Source: Lachnospiraceae bacterium (lineage in GTDB: Bacteria; Bacillota; Clostridia; Lachnospirales; Lachnospiraceae). Taken from it: a stretch of 64,000 bases of DNA. Below the pieces are notes generated by a model. It was not told the DNA's origin and did not search any database. It worked only from the letters and a program-made list of their open reading frames with translations. Position 1 is the stretch's first letter; every line of letters begins with the position of its first letter. A program made the position numbers and the translations under genes. The DNA is taken from positions 186,001 through 250,000 of the forward strand of contig JAEDCQ010000001.1 of NCBI GenBank assembly GCA_016294075.1. The letters run 5' to 3'. Shown here piece after piece: positions 1 to 8,126 of the stretch.

Positions 1-1
1 T

Positions 2-1396
2 GCGATTCTTATGATGAATGGTTTAGAATGGCTTCCTATTTATTTTGGTATTTTGAAGACCGGAGCATTGGCGGTTCCGCTTAATTTTCGTTATTCATCT
101 GATGAAATAGAGTATTGTGTTAATCTTGCGGAGGCTGATGTTTTAGTATTCGGTCCGTCTTTTATCGGTCGTGTTGAAGAGATAGCAGACAGAATCAGCA
201 AGGGACGATTATTGATTTATGTAGGAGAAGGCTGTCCGGGATTTGCGGATGATTACAATTCATTATCTGCAAACTGTTCCAGCCAGTCACCGGATATTAT
301 TATTACCGATGATGATGATGCAGCTATTTATTTTTCCTCCGGAACAACCGGATTCCCGAAGGCAATCTTACATAAACACAGAAGCCTCATGCATTCCTGC
401 AAGGTAGAGCAGAACCATCACGGGCAAAACAGGGATGATGTTTTCCTGTGTATACCGCCTCTATATCATACGGGAGCAAAGATGCATTGGTTCGGAAGTC
501 TGATCTCCGGAAGTAAGGCCGTATTGTTAAAAGGAACAAAGCCGGAATTTATTCTGGATGCCGTATCCAAAGAAAAATGTACAATTGTATGGCTTCTGGT
601 CCCGTGGGCTCAGGATATTTTGGAGGCAATTGAGAACGGTCGGATTAATTTGGACGATTATGATTTATCACAGTGGAGATTGATGCATATCGGTGCGCAG
701 CCGGTGCCGCAGAGTCTGATTAAAAAATGGAAAAAAATCTTTCCGAATCACGATTATGATACCAATTATGGCTTGTCTGAATCCATAGGACCGGGGTGTG
801 TTCATCTTGGAGTTGAAAATATACATAAGGTCGGTGCAATTGGTAAAGCAGGTTACGGATGGGAAGTTAAGATTGTAGATGAAAAACGAAATATTGTAAA
901 GCAGGGTGAGGTCGGAGAACTTGCGGTAAAAGGTCCCGGTGTTATGACCTGTTATTATCATGATGAGAAAGCAACAAAAGAAGTATTGGAAGACGGATGG
1001 TTATTTACCGGGGATATGGCACAGGAGGATGAGGATGGTTTCATTTTCCTTGTAGACAGGAAGAAGGATGTCATTATCAGCGGTGGTGAAAATCTGTATC
1101 CGGTTCAGATAGAGGACTTCATTCGTACAAATGATAAAGTCCATGATGTGGCTGTTATCGGTCTTCCCGATAAACGTCTTGGTGAGATTGCCGCAGCAAT
1201 CATAGAAGTAAAAGAAGGCGTAAGCATGACAAAGGAAGAGGTAGATGAATTCTGTTTGAAACTGCCGCGTTATAAGCGACCTCATGAAGTGATTTTTGCG
1301 GATATTCCGCGTAACCCTACGGGAAAAATTGAAAAGCCGAAGCTTCGTGAGATTTACGGAGCAAATAAATTAATTAAAGACCAGAATATGGGTTGA
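2..1396 (+). CDS. AMP-forming acyl-CoA synthetase, 5' end cut by the window edge
   Basis: Member of the ANL (AMP-binding) superfamily, which activates a carboxylic acid with ATP and joins it to CoA. The phosphate-binding loop reads YFSSGTTGFPKAI (about residue 108 from the first ATG at 11), followed by NYGLSESIGPG (A5), GWLFTGDMA (A7), DRKKDVIISGGENLYP (A8 hinge) and the C-terminal PRNPTGKIEK lysine (A10). The reading frame is open to base 2 and the first visible residues, AILMMNGLEWLPIYFG, match the normal interior about 50 residues in, so the true start lies upstream. iorA begins 21 bases after the stop. The substrate cannot be read from sequence; the neighbours suggest an aromatic or other short organic acid. 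Confidence 0.85.
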   Translation, partial: AILMMNGLEWLPIYFGILKTGALAVPLNFRYSSDEIEYCVNLAEADVLVFGPSFIGRVEEIADRISKGRLLIYVGEGCPGFADDYNSLSANCSSQSPDIIITDDDDAAIYFSSGTTGFPKAILHKHRSLMHSCKVEQNHHGQNRDDVFLCIPPLYHTGAKMHWFGSLISGSKAVLLKGTKPEFILDAVSKEKCTIVWLLVPWAQDILEAIENGRINLDDYDLSQWRLMHIGAQPVPQSLIKKWKKIFPNHDYDTNYGLSESIGPGCVHLGVENIHKVGAIGKAGYGWEVKIVDEKRNIVKQGEVGELAVKGPGVMTCYYHDEKATKEVLEDGWLFTGDMAQEDEDGFIFLVDRKKDVIISGGENLYPVQIEDFIRTNDKVHDVAVIGLPDKRLGEIAAAIIEVKEGVSMTKEEVDEFCLKLPRYKRPHEVIFADIPRNPTGKIEKPKLREIYGANKLIKDQNMG

Positions 1397-1416
1397 TTGG
1401 AAAGGATAAAGGTTAG

Positions 1417-3159
1417 ATGAGTGAAGTGAAAATTATGTTGGGCAATGAAGCAATTGCCAGAGGAGCATACGAAGCGGGTGTAAAGGTTTCTGCTGCCTAT
1501 CCGGGGACACCAAGTACCGAAATCAGTGAAAATATCGTAAAGTACCCGGAAATATATGCCGAATGGTCCCCAAATGAAAAGGTGGCTATGGAGGTGGCAA
1601 TAGGTGCATCCATAAGCGGCGTTCGTTCCATGGCATCTATGAAGCATGTCGGTGTGAATGTAGCAAGTGACCCGCTGTATACGATTTCCTATTGTGGTGT
1701 AAACGGTGGACTTGTATTGGTTGCTGCAGATGATCCGGGGCTTTATTCTTCCCAGAATGAACAGGATACAAGATGTGTGGCCAGAGCGGCTATGGTACCG
1801 GTATTGGAGCCGTCTGATTCGCAGGAAGCAAAGGATTTCATGAAATATGCGTTTGAGCTTTCGGAAAAGTATGATACACCGATTATAGTAAGAACAACAA
1901 CCCGTCTTGCGCATTCACAGGGGCCTGTGACATTAGAAGAAAGATGTGAGCCTATTGATATTCCGTATGAGCGTAATTTTACGAAATATGTTATGATGCC
2001 GGGACCGGCAAAGGCAAGACACATATATGTGGAGAAAAGATTAAAGGAAATGGCTGAGGATGCCTGTGAAATGCCGGTTAACCGTGTAGAAATAAATGAT
2101 ACAAAAATTGGATTTATCACAAGCGGTATTGCATATCAATATGTAAAGGAAGCATGTCCGAATGCCAGTGTATTAAAGCTTGGACTGGTACATCCTCTTC
2201 CTAAAAAGCTGATTGATGACTTTGCTTCTAAAGTAGATACCTTATATATTTTTGAAGAGTTGGAACCGGTATTTGAGGAACAGATTAAATCTTGGGGGAT
2301 TTCATGTATCGGCAAGGATATCTTTACGGTTCAGGGTGAATATAGTGCGAATATGATTCGCGAAGTGATATTGAAGGAAGATTCTGTAATAAAGGAAGCG
2401 GCACAGGTTCCGGCACGTCCACCGATTCTTTGCCCCGGATGCCCTCACAGAAGCGTCTATACTGTTTTAAAGAAGTTAAAAATCCATGCTGCAGGAGATA
2501 TCGGTTGCTACACATTAGGTGCTGTTGCACCGCTTAGTGTTGTGGATACCACTATTTGTATGGGTGCAAGTATCTCAAGTCTGCATGGGATGGAAAAAGC
2601 AAAGGGAAAAGAGTATATCAAAAACTGGGTAGCTGTAATCGGAGATTCCACCTTTATGCATACCGGCATCAATTCTTTAATGAATATGGTTTATAATCAG
2701 GGCAGCGGAACGGTTATGATTCTGGATAATTCCACAACCGGTATGACCGGTCATCAGGACCATGCAGCTACCGGAAAAACATTGATGGGAGAGGTCGTTC
2801 CCGCAATTAGTATTTACCATATGTGTAAAGCGATGGGAATAAAGAATGTTGTTGAAGTCAGTGCATTTGATTTGGAGGAATTGGAACGTGTTATAAAAGA
2901 AGAAACCGCAAAGGATGAGGTTTCTGTTATTATTACAAAATCTCCGTGTGTTCTGCTGAAAGGACAGAAGTTTACCTCAAAATGTCAGCCCGTTCCGGAA
3001 AAATGTAAAAAATGCGGAATGTGTTTAAGACCGGGCTGTCCGGCACTTACAAAGAATGAGGACGGAACAATTTCCATTGATGCAACAATGTGTAACGGTT
3101 GCGGTCTTTGTATGGGGCTCTGTAAATTTGAGGCAATAGAAAAAGTAGAACAGCAGTAA
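1417..3159 (+). CDS. iorA: Indolepyruvate:ferredoxin oxidoreductase, alpha subunit
   Basis: TPP-dependent subunit of the enzyme that interconverts aryl pyruvates with arylacetyl-CoA, CO2 and reduced ferredoxin. The 580-residue protein opens with the typical LGNEAIARGAYEAGV and YPGTPSTEI segments. It carries the TPP-binding half (GDIGCYTLG, VIGDSTFMHTG, ILDNSTTGMTGHQDH) and ends in a ferredoxin-like domain with CKKCGMC and CNGCGLCMGLC. Cytoplasmic, working as a complex with IorB, which follows after 64 bases. Length and domain order are normal for the family. It could oxidise aromatic 2-oxoacids or run in reverse as a reductive carboxylase; the adjacent CoA ligases keep both possibilities open. 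Confidence 0.95.
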   Translation: MSEVKIMLGNEAIARGAYEAGVKVSAAYPGTPSTEISENIVKYPEIYAEWSPNEKVAMEVAIGASISGVRSMASMKHVGVNVASDPLYTISYCGVNGGLVLVAADDPGLYSSQNEQDTRCVARAAMVPVLEPSDSQEAKDFMKYAFELSEKYDTPIIVRTTTRLAHSQGPVTLEERCEPIDIPYERNFTKYVMMPGPAKARHIYVEKRLKEMAEDACEMPVNRVEINDTKIGFITSGIAYQYVKEACPNASVLKLGLVHPLPKKLIDDFASKVDTLYIFEELEPVFEEQIKSWGISCIGKDIFTVQGEYSANMIREVILKEDSVIKEAAQVPARPPILCPGCPHRSVYTVLKKLKIHAAGDIGCYTLGAVAPLSVVDTTICMGASISSLHGMEKAKGKEYIKNWVAVIGDSTFMHTGINSLMNMVYNQGSGTVMILDNSTTGMTGHQDHAATGKTLMGEVVPAISIYHMCKAMGIKNVVEVSAFDLEELERVIKEETAKDEVSVIITKSPCVLLKGQKFTSKCQPVPEKCKKCGMCLRPGCPALTKNEDGTISIDATMCNGCGLCMGLCKFEAIEKVEQQ

Positions 3160-3223
3160 TCGTTTGAATAATGAAAATTGCTGAAATTCTGACTTTGCAA
3201 TAAATGAATGATGGGAGACAAAA

Positions 3224-3808
3224 ATGGCTAATAATACAAAAAACATAATGATTGTGGGTGTCGGCGGACAAGGAACGCTTCTGACAAGCCGGATTCTAGG
3301 CGGCATCACGGTAGCGGCAGGTTATGATGTAAAGCTTTCCGAGGTACATGGTATGGCACAGCGGGGAGGCAGTGTAGTAACCTATGTACGGTACGGAGAA
3401 AAAGTGGCTGAGCCGATTGTGGAAGAAGGACAGGCGGATGTATTAATCGCTTTTGAAAAACTGGAGGCTCTCCGTTATGCTCATTTTTTGAAAAAAGACG
3501 GTGCAATTGTCATAAATGATTATCGTATTGACCCGATTACAGTTGTAACGGGTGCTGCAGAGTATCCCGAGAATATTATTGAAAATCTTGAGAAAGAATA
3601 CCGGGTTTTTCGTGTAAATGCAATGGAAGAGGCATTAAAACTCGGAAATTCAAAGGTGTTTAACATCATTGTACTTGGGGTTGCGGCAAAGCACATGGAC
3701 TTTTCAAAGGAAGCATGGATTGAAGTAATTGAAAAGACAGTGCCGCAAAAAACGGTAGAGATAAATAAAAAAGCGTTTTTACTTGGGTATGAAGGAAAAA
3801 CTGAATAG
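3224..3808 (+). CDS. iorB: Indolepyruvate:ferredoxin oxidoreductase, beta subunit
   Basis: Gamma-type subunit of 2-oxoacid:acceptor oxidoreductases and partner of IorA. The protein has 194 residues; IVGVGGQGTLLTSRILG near the N-terminus is the family signature, followed by EVHGMAQRGGSVVTYVRYG, which contributes to CoA and cofactor binding in related enzymes. The ATG is preceded by GGGAG about 8 bases upstream. It sits between iorA and the paaK-like ligase in the same direction, so all are probably co-transcribed. A short direct repeat (AGTTTTAAAC twice) lies in the gap after its stop codon. Confidence 0.94.
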   Translation: MANNTKNIMIVGVGGQGTLLTSRILGGITVAAGYDVKLSEVHGMAQRGGSVVTYVRYGEKVAEPIVEEGQADVLIAFEKLEALRYAHFLKKDGAIVINDYRIDPITVVTGAAEYPENIIENLEKEYRVFRVNAMEEALKLGNSKVFNIIVLGVAAKHMDFSKEAWIEVIEKTVPQKTVEINKKAFLLGYEGKTE

Positions 3809-3855
3809 TTTTAAACTACAAAGTTTTAAACAAAGAGTGTATGGAGGAAAGTTAC

Positions 3856-5154
3856 ATGATTTGGAATGAAACAAAGGAATGTATGAGTCGTGATGAGATG
3901 CAGACATTACAGAGCAAACGGCTTGTTAAGACGGTAGAAAGAGTCTATCACAATGTTGAGTTCTATCGCAAAAAAATGCAGGCGGTAGGAATTGAACCCG
4001 GAGATATCAAAGGGATTGAGGATATCAGTAAGTTGCCTTACACAACAAAGGATGATTTACGTGATACCTATCCGTTTGGTTTGTTTGCCGTGCCGATGTC
4101 ACAGATTGTACGTGTTCACGCATCAAGCGGAACAACAGGTAAAGCAACGGTTGTAGGATATACAAAACGCGATATTGATATCTGGGCAGAATGTGTGGCA
4201 AGAGCATTTGCACAGGCAGGTTTGACGCGAGAAGATATTATTCAGGTTGCATATGGCTATGGTCTGTTTACCGGCGGTCTTGGTGCTCATTACGGTGCAG
4301 AGCATCTTGGAGCAACGGTTGTACCGATGTCTACGGGTAATACAAAGAAGCTTACTACGATGATGAAGGATTTCGGGGCAACAGCAATTGCCTGTACACC
4401 TTCCTATCTGCTACATATTGCAGAAACCTTGGAAGCAGACGGAGATATTGATAAAATTAAATTAAAAGCGGCAATCTGCGGTGCAGAGCCGTGGACGGAG
4501 CAGATGCGCTTACAGATTGAAGAAAAACTTCACATCAATGCATTTGATATATACGGACTTTCTGAAGTAATGGGGCCCGGAGTTGCCTGCGATTGTATTT
4601 ATCACAAAGGTCTGCATGTATATGAGGACCATTTCCTGCCTGAAATCATCAGTCCGGAGACATTACAGCCAATCGGAGAAAATGAGACCGGTGAATTGGT
4701 ATTTACAACACTGACAAAAGAGGGACTTCCGCTACTGCGTTACCGTACAAAGGATTTAACGAGCATCAGCTATGAAAAATGTGAATGTGGCAGAACACTT
4801 GCAAGAATCAGCCGCTTTAAGGGTCGTTCCGATGACATGCTGATTATTCGCGGAGTTAATGTATTCCCTTCTCAGGTTGAAGCTGCATTATTGGAAATGG
4901 GTGAAACAGCACCTTATTATATGATGATTGTGGATCGTGTTAATAATCTGGATACACTTGAGGTACAGGTAGAGGTAGATGAAGTATTCTTCTCTGATAA
5001 GATTGGAGAACTTGAGAGCCTTACAAAGAAGATTGCACATGTGATTCAACAGGCCATCGGACTTGCCGTAAAGGTAAAACTGGTAGAGCCTAAGACAATT
5101 GAAAGAAGCATGGGTAAAGCGGTTCGTGTTATTGATAAACGTAAGCTGATATAG
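3856..5154 (+). CDS. paaK: Phenylacetate-CoA ligase family protein
   Basis: AMP-forming ligase converting phenylacetate or a related aryl acid to the CoA thioester. Motifs in order: ASSGTTGKATVVGYT (P-loop), YGLSEVMGPGVACDC, and GRSDDMLIIRGVNVFPSQVE at the start of the small C-terminal domain. It is 432 residues, normal for PaaK. An upstream in-frame ATG at 3841 overlaps the GGAGG ribosome site, so the ATG at 3856 is the better start. Placed directly after iorAB and before an ACT-domain gene, an arrangement also found in other anaerobes and archaea, so it probably produces or consumes the arylacetyl-CoA handled by IorAB. Exact substrate (phenyl-, hydroxyphenyl- or indoleacetate) not determinable here. 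Confidence 0.9.
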   Translation: MIWNETKECMSRDEMQTLQSKRLVKTVERVYHNVEFYRKKMQAVGIEPGDIKGIEDISKLPYTTKDDLRDTYPFGLFAVPMSQIVRVHASSGTTGKATVVGYTKRDIDIWAECVARAFAQAGLTREDIIQVAYGYGLFTGGLGAHYGAEHLGATVVPMSTGNTKKLTTMMKDFGATAIACTPSYLLHIAETLEADGDIDKIKLKAAICGAEPWTEQMRLQIEEKLHINAFDIYGLSEVMGPGVACDCIYHKGLHVYEDHFLPEIISPETLQPIGENETGELVFTTLTKEGLPLLRYRTKDLTSISYEKCECGRTLARISRFKGRSDDMLIIRGVNVFPSQVEAALLEMGETAPYYMMIVDRVNNLDTLEVQVEVDEVFFSDKIGELESLTKKIAHVIQQAIGLAVKVKLVEPKTIERSMGKAVRVIDKRKLI

Positions 5155-5178
5155 TAGTTGCAGAAAGGAGTACATTCT

Positions 5179-5604
5179 ATGTTTATTAATCAGTTATCTG
5201 TATTTATTGAAAACAGGGAAGGACGTCTTGAACAGGTCCTCGAAGCACTAAAAAATAATAATATTAACATTGTATCCTTATCCCTTGCGGATACCAGCGA
5301 GTATGGAATGCTTCGTATGATTGTATCAGATCCCGAGAAAGGAAAAGAGGTTCTGAAAAATAACGGTTTTTCTGCAATGCTTACACCGGTTCTGGGTGTG
5401 AAAATGTCTCATAAGGTTGGACAGCTACAGATTTTACTTGCAAAAATATGTGAGGCCGGAATTAATATTGATTATATGTATGCATTGGCAACAGGCTCTG
5501 ATGATGCATCTATTGTGATAAAAACGGCTGATTTAAAAAAGGCATCTGAGATATTGGAAGAGACAGGTATAGAATTAATATCATCCGGTGAATTGAAAGG
5601 TTAG
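5179..5604 (+). CDS. ACT-domain amino-acid-binding protein
   Basis: A stand-alone protein of 141 residues made of two ACT-like repeats: FINQLSVFIENREGRLEQVLEALKNNNIN opens the first, and VGQLQILLAKICEAGINIDYMYA the second. ACT domains bind amino acids and control enzymes allosterically; no catalytic domain is present. A strong GAAAGGAG lies 8 bases before the ATG at 5179, so the TTG at 5158 is rejected. It follows the phenylacetate-CoA ligase after 24 bases. By position it may sense an aromatic amino acid and regulate the ligase/IOR pathway; this is inference from context. Confidence 0.88.
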   Translation: MFINQLSVFIENREGRLEQVLEALKNNNINIVSLSLADTSEYGMLRMIVSDPEKGKEVLKNNGFSAMLTPVLGVKMSHKVGQLQILLAKICEAGINIDYMYALATGSDDASIVIKTADLKKASEILEETGIELISSGELKG

Positions 5605-5607
5605 AAA

Positions 5608-6408
5608 ATGGTAATTGATTTTCATACACACATTTTCCCTGACCGCATTGCATCAAAATCAATAGAGAATCTGGAGAAGGCGTCAGGGATTACAGCTGCT
5701 ACAGACGGAACGTTATCGGGACTTTTGAATTCCATGGAAAAAAGCACAGTTTCGGTGTCTGTCATTCTTCCTGTTGTAACGAAACCTTCGCAATTTGATT
5801 CAGTAAATCAGTTTGCGGCAGAAGTGAACAGGACATATTCCGGGAAACTGCTTTCCTTCGGAGGAATACATCCGGATTGTGAGGATTATAAAAATAAGCT
5901 GGATACAATCAAAGACCTGGGGCTCCCGGGAATCAAATTACATCCTGATTATCAAAGGGTTATGATTGATGATGTGAGGTATATGAATATAATGGAATAT
6001 GCCGATTCCCTCGGACTTATTATTATGGTTCATGCCGGAATTGATATCGGGCTGCCCAACCCGGTTCACTGTCCGCCGGATAGGGCAAGAAAGGTGCTGG
6101 ATACAATTAAACCATCTAAAATGGTTCTTGCGCATTACGGAGGCTGGAAACAGTGGGAAGAAGTATACGAGCTTTTAGCCGGAGAAAATGTTTATCTGGA
6201 TACTTCATTTACTTTTGATTATATTGAAAGGGAAATGTTTTTGAAGATACTTGAAAAACATGGACATGAAAAAATCCTGTTTGCGACCGATTCTCCCTGG
6301 AGTGATGCAAAAAAGGCAGTGGAAACGGTAAGAAGCCTGCCCGTTTTAGCGAATGTAAAAGAAGATATCCTGTACAATAATGCAAAGAGATTATTAAATA
6401 TGAAATAA
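5608..6408 (+). CDS. Amidohydrolase-family metal-dependent hydrolase
   Basis: TIM-barrel amidohydrolase (Amidohydro_2 type) of 266 residues. The metal ligands are visible: the N-terminal HxH in IDFHTHIFP, a His in IIMVHAGID, a His in MVLAHYGGWKQW, and the terminal Asp in ILFATDSPWSD. Family members hydrolyse or decarboxylate small cyclic and aromatic acids; the substrate here is unknown. The start is 3 bases after the ACT gene stop, so the two are translationally linked. The stop is followed by an intrinsic terminator, which makes this the last gene of the ior/paaK operon. No signal peptide is seen, so it should be cytoplasmic. Confidence 0.85.
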   Translation: MVIDFHTHIFPDRIASKSIENLEKASGITAATDGTLSGLLNSMEKSTVSVSVILPVVTKPSQFDSVNQFAAEVNRTYSGKLLSFGGIHPDCEDYKNKLDTIKDLGLPGIKLHPDYQRVMIDDVRYMNIMEYADSLGLIIMVHAGIDIGLPNPVHCPPDRARKVLDTIKPSKMVLAHYGGWKQWEEVYELLAGENVYLDTSFTFDYIEREMFLKILEKHGHEKILFATDSPWSDAKKAVETVRSLPVLANVKEDILYNNAKRLLNMK

Positions 6409-6415
6409 CGTGTAT

Positions 6416-6444
6416 AAAACCCTTGCAATTCATGCAGGGGTTTT
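6416..6444 (+). terminator. Intrinsic terminator after the amidohydrolase gene
   Basis: Stem AAAACCCTTGCA pairs with TGCAGGGGTTTT around a 5-base loop with one G-T pair. It lies 8 bases past the stop and ends in a T run. Confidence 0.85.
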
Positions 6445-6543
6445 GTATAATATAAATACTTTAATGGTTTAAAGCATTAAGGTTTTAAAGTTTAAAGCAA
6501 CAAAGAAATAGAATATCTGCATATAGCAGAGGGAGGTAGCAGT

Positions 6544-8070
6544 GTGATTACTAAAATATTTTTTCTATTGATATTCTTCGCTGTAATGATTGCAGTAGGA
6601 GTATATTCCAGAAAACATGCAACCAATGTAGACGATTTCGTTTTGGGCGGACGTGCGGTTGGTCCGTGGCTTACTGCATTTGCGTACGGAACATCCTATT
6701 TTTCCGCAGTTGTATTTGTTGGTTATGCCGGACAGTTCGGATATAAATACGGTATTTCCGCAACATGGATTGGTCTTGGAAATGCTGTAATCGGTTCTTT
6801 ATTGGCATGGGTCGTATTAGGAAGAAGAACCCGCGTAATGACAAAACATTTATCCGCAGCAACCATGCCGGATTATTTTGGAAAACGATATGATTCCAAT
6901 GCACTTCGTATTGCAGCAAGTGCTATTGCATTTATCTTTCTGATTCCCTATACGGCATCCGTATATAACGGTTTATCCAGACTGTTTGGAATGGCGTTTG
7001 ATATTCCGTATTCTGTCTGTGTTATCGTAATGGCAGCACTTACCTGTGTTTATGTTGTTTTGGGCGGCTATATGGCAACGGCAATCAATGATTTTATTCA
7101 GGGAATTGTCATGCTCTTCGGCATTGCAGCAGTTATTGTAGCCGTATTAAACGGACAGGGTGGTTTTTACAATGCAATTATTGAACTTTCAAAATTAGAA
7201 AGTGATGTACCGCGTACCTTGGGACAGCAGGGTGTATTTGCATCCTTTTTCGGCCCGGATTTACCGAACCTCATCGGTGTTATTATTTTAACTTCATTAG
7301 GAACCTGGGGACTTCCTCAGATGGTACATAAATTTTATGCAATTAAAGATGAGAAGTCCATTAAGTCAGGGACTATTATTTCTACCATCTTTGCCATCGT
7401 TGTTTCAGGCGGCTGCTATTTCCTCGGAGGTTTTGGCCGTTTGTTTGATACAGCGGCAATTCATAAAGAAGACGGAAGTGTCATTTATGATGCGATTATT
7501 CCGAGCATGCTTTCCACACTTCCGGATATTCTGGTCGGCGTTGTAATAGTATTGGTATTATCTGCTTCCATGTCAACGCTTTCCTCTCTGGTATTGACAT
7601 CAAGCTCAACTCTGACATTGGACTTGATTAAAGATAATATTGTAAAAGATATGAATGAGAAGAAACAGCTTTTGTGTATGCGTATCATGCTTGTATTTTT
7701 CATCGTTATCAGCGTTTTGATTGCACTTGACCCGCCTACCTTTATTGCTCAGCTTATGGGTATTTCATGGGGAGCACTTGCGGGAGCATTTCTCGCACCG
7801 TTTATGTACGGTTTATATTGGAAGGGTGTTACAAAGCTGTCAGTCTGGGCAAGCTTCGCCTGTGGTGTATTACTGACCGTATTAAATATGTTCTTTAAAT
7901 TTATTGCTTCTCCGATTAATGCCGGAGCAATTGCGATGATAGCGGGAATGATTATTGTACCGGTTGTCAGTCTGATTACACCGAAGATGAAAAATGAAAA
8001 GGTGGATGAGATATTCAGCTGTCTGGATGAAATCGTTACGGTTCACAGAAGAAGATCGATTGAAGAATAA
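6544..8070 (+). CDS. Sodium:solute symporter family permease
   Basis: Integral membrane Na+/solute cotransporter (SSS family) of 508 residues with about 13 hydrophobic helices spread along its length. Typical features are the N-terminal SRKHATNVDDFVLGGRAVGPWLTAFAYGTSYFSA segment, read in parts, and LSASMSTLSSLVLTSSSTLTLD in the sodium-site region. The start is a GTG 8 bases after AGGGAGGT; no ATG is nearby. Family members take up proline, pantothenate, acetate, phenylacetate and others. Location just after the aryl-acid activation operon suggests organic acid uptake, but a terminator separates the two and the substrate is inferred only. Confidence 0.9.
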   Translation: MITKIFFLLIFFAVMIAVGVYSRKHATNVDDFVLGGRAVGPWLTAFAYGTSYFSAVVFVGYAGQFGYKYGISATWIGLGNAVIGSLLAWVVLGRRTRVMTKHLSAATMPDYFGKRYDSNALRIAASAIAFIFLIPYTASVYNGLSRLFGMAFDIPYSVCVIVMAALTCVYVVLGGYMATAINDFIQGIVMLFGIAAVIVAVLNGQGGFYNAIIELSKLESDVPRTLGQQGVFASFFGPDLPNLIGVIILTSLGTWGLPQMVHKFYAIKDEKSIKSGTIISTIFAIVVSGGCYFLGGFGRLFDTAAIHKEDGSVIYDAIIPSMLSTLPDILVGVVIVLVLSASMSTLSSLVLTSSSTLTLDLIKDNIVKDMNEKKQLLCMRIMLVFFIVISVLIALDPPTFIAQLMGISWGALAGAFLAPFMYGLYWKGVTKLSVWASFACGVLLTVLNMFFKFIASPINAGAIAMIAGMIIVPVVSLITPKMKNEKVDEIFSCLDEIVTVHRRRSIEE

Positions 8071-8071
8071 G

Positions 8072-8100
8072 TCATATAAAAAAAATCCCTTGCATACATT
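8072..8100 (+). promoter_or_regulatory. Candidate SigmaE-type promoter for spoIVA
   Basis: TCATATA (8072-8078), a 14-base gap, then CATACATT (8093-8100). Both boxes resemble the mother-cell SigmaE consensus (about kmATATT and CATACA-T). A transcript would start near 8107, just before the ribosome site of spoIVA, a known SigmaE target in Bacillus. The match was judged by eye. Confidence 0.55.
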
Positions 8101-8126
8101 TAGATAAGTATGGAAGGGGTTTTTTT
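8078..8126 (+). terminator. Terminator hairpin of the symporter gene, overlapping the spoIVA ribosome site
   Basis: A 19-bp stem with one mismatch and one G-T pair: left arm 8078-8097 (A run then TCCCTTGCATAC), 10-base loop, right arm 8108-8126 (GTATGGAAGGGG then seven T). The right arm contains the GGAAGGGG ribosome site of spoIVA, whose ATG follows at once. In read-through RNA this site would be paired. Confidence 0.8.
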
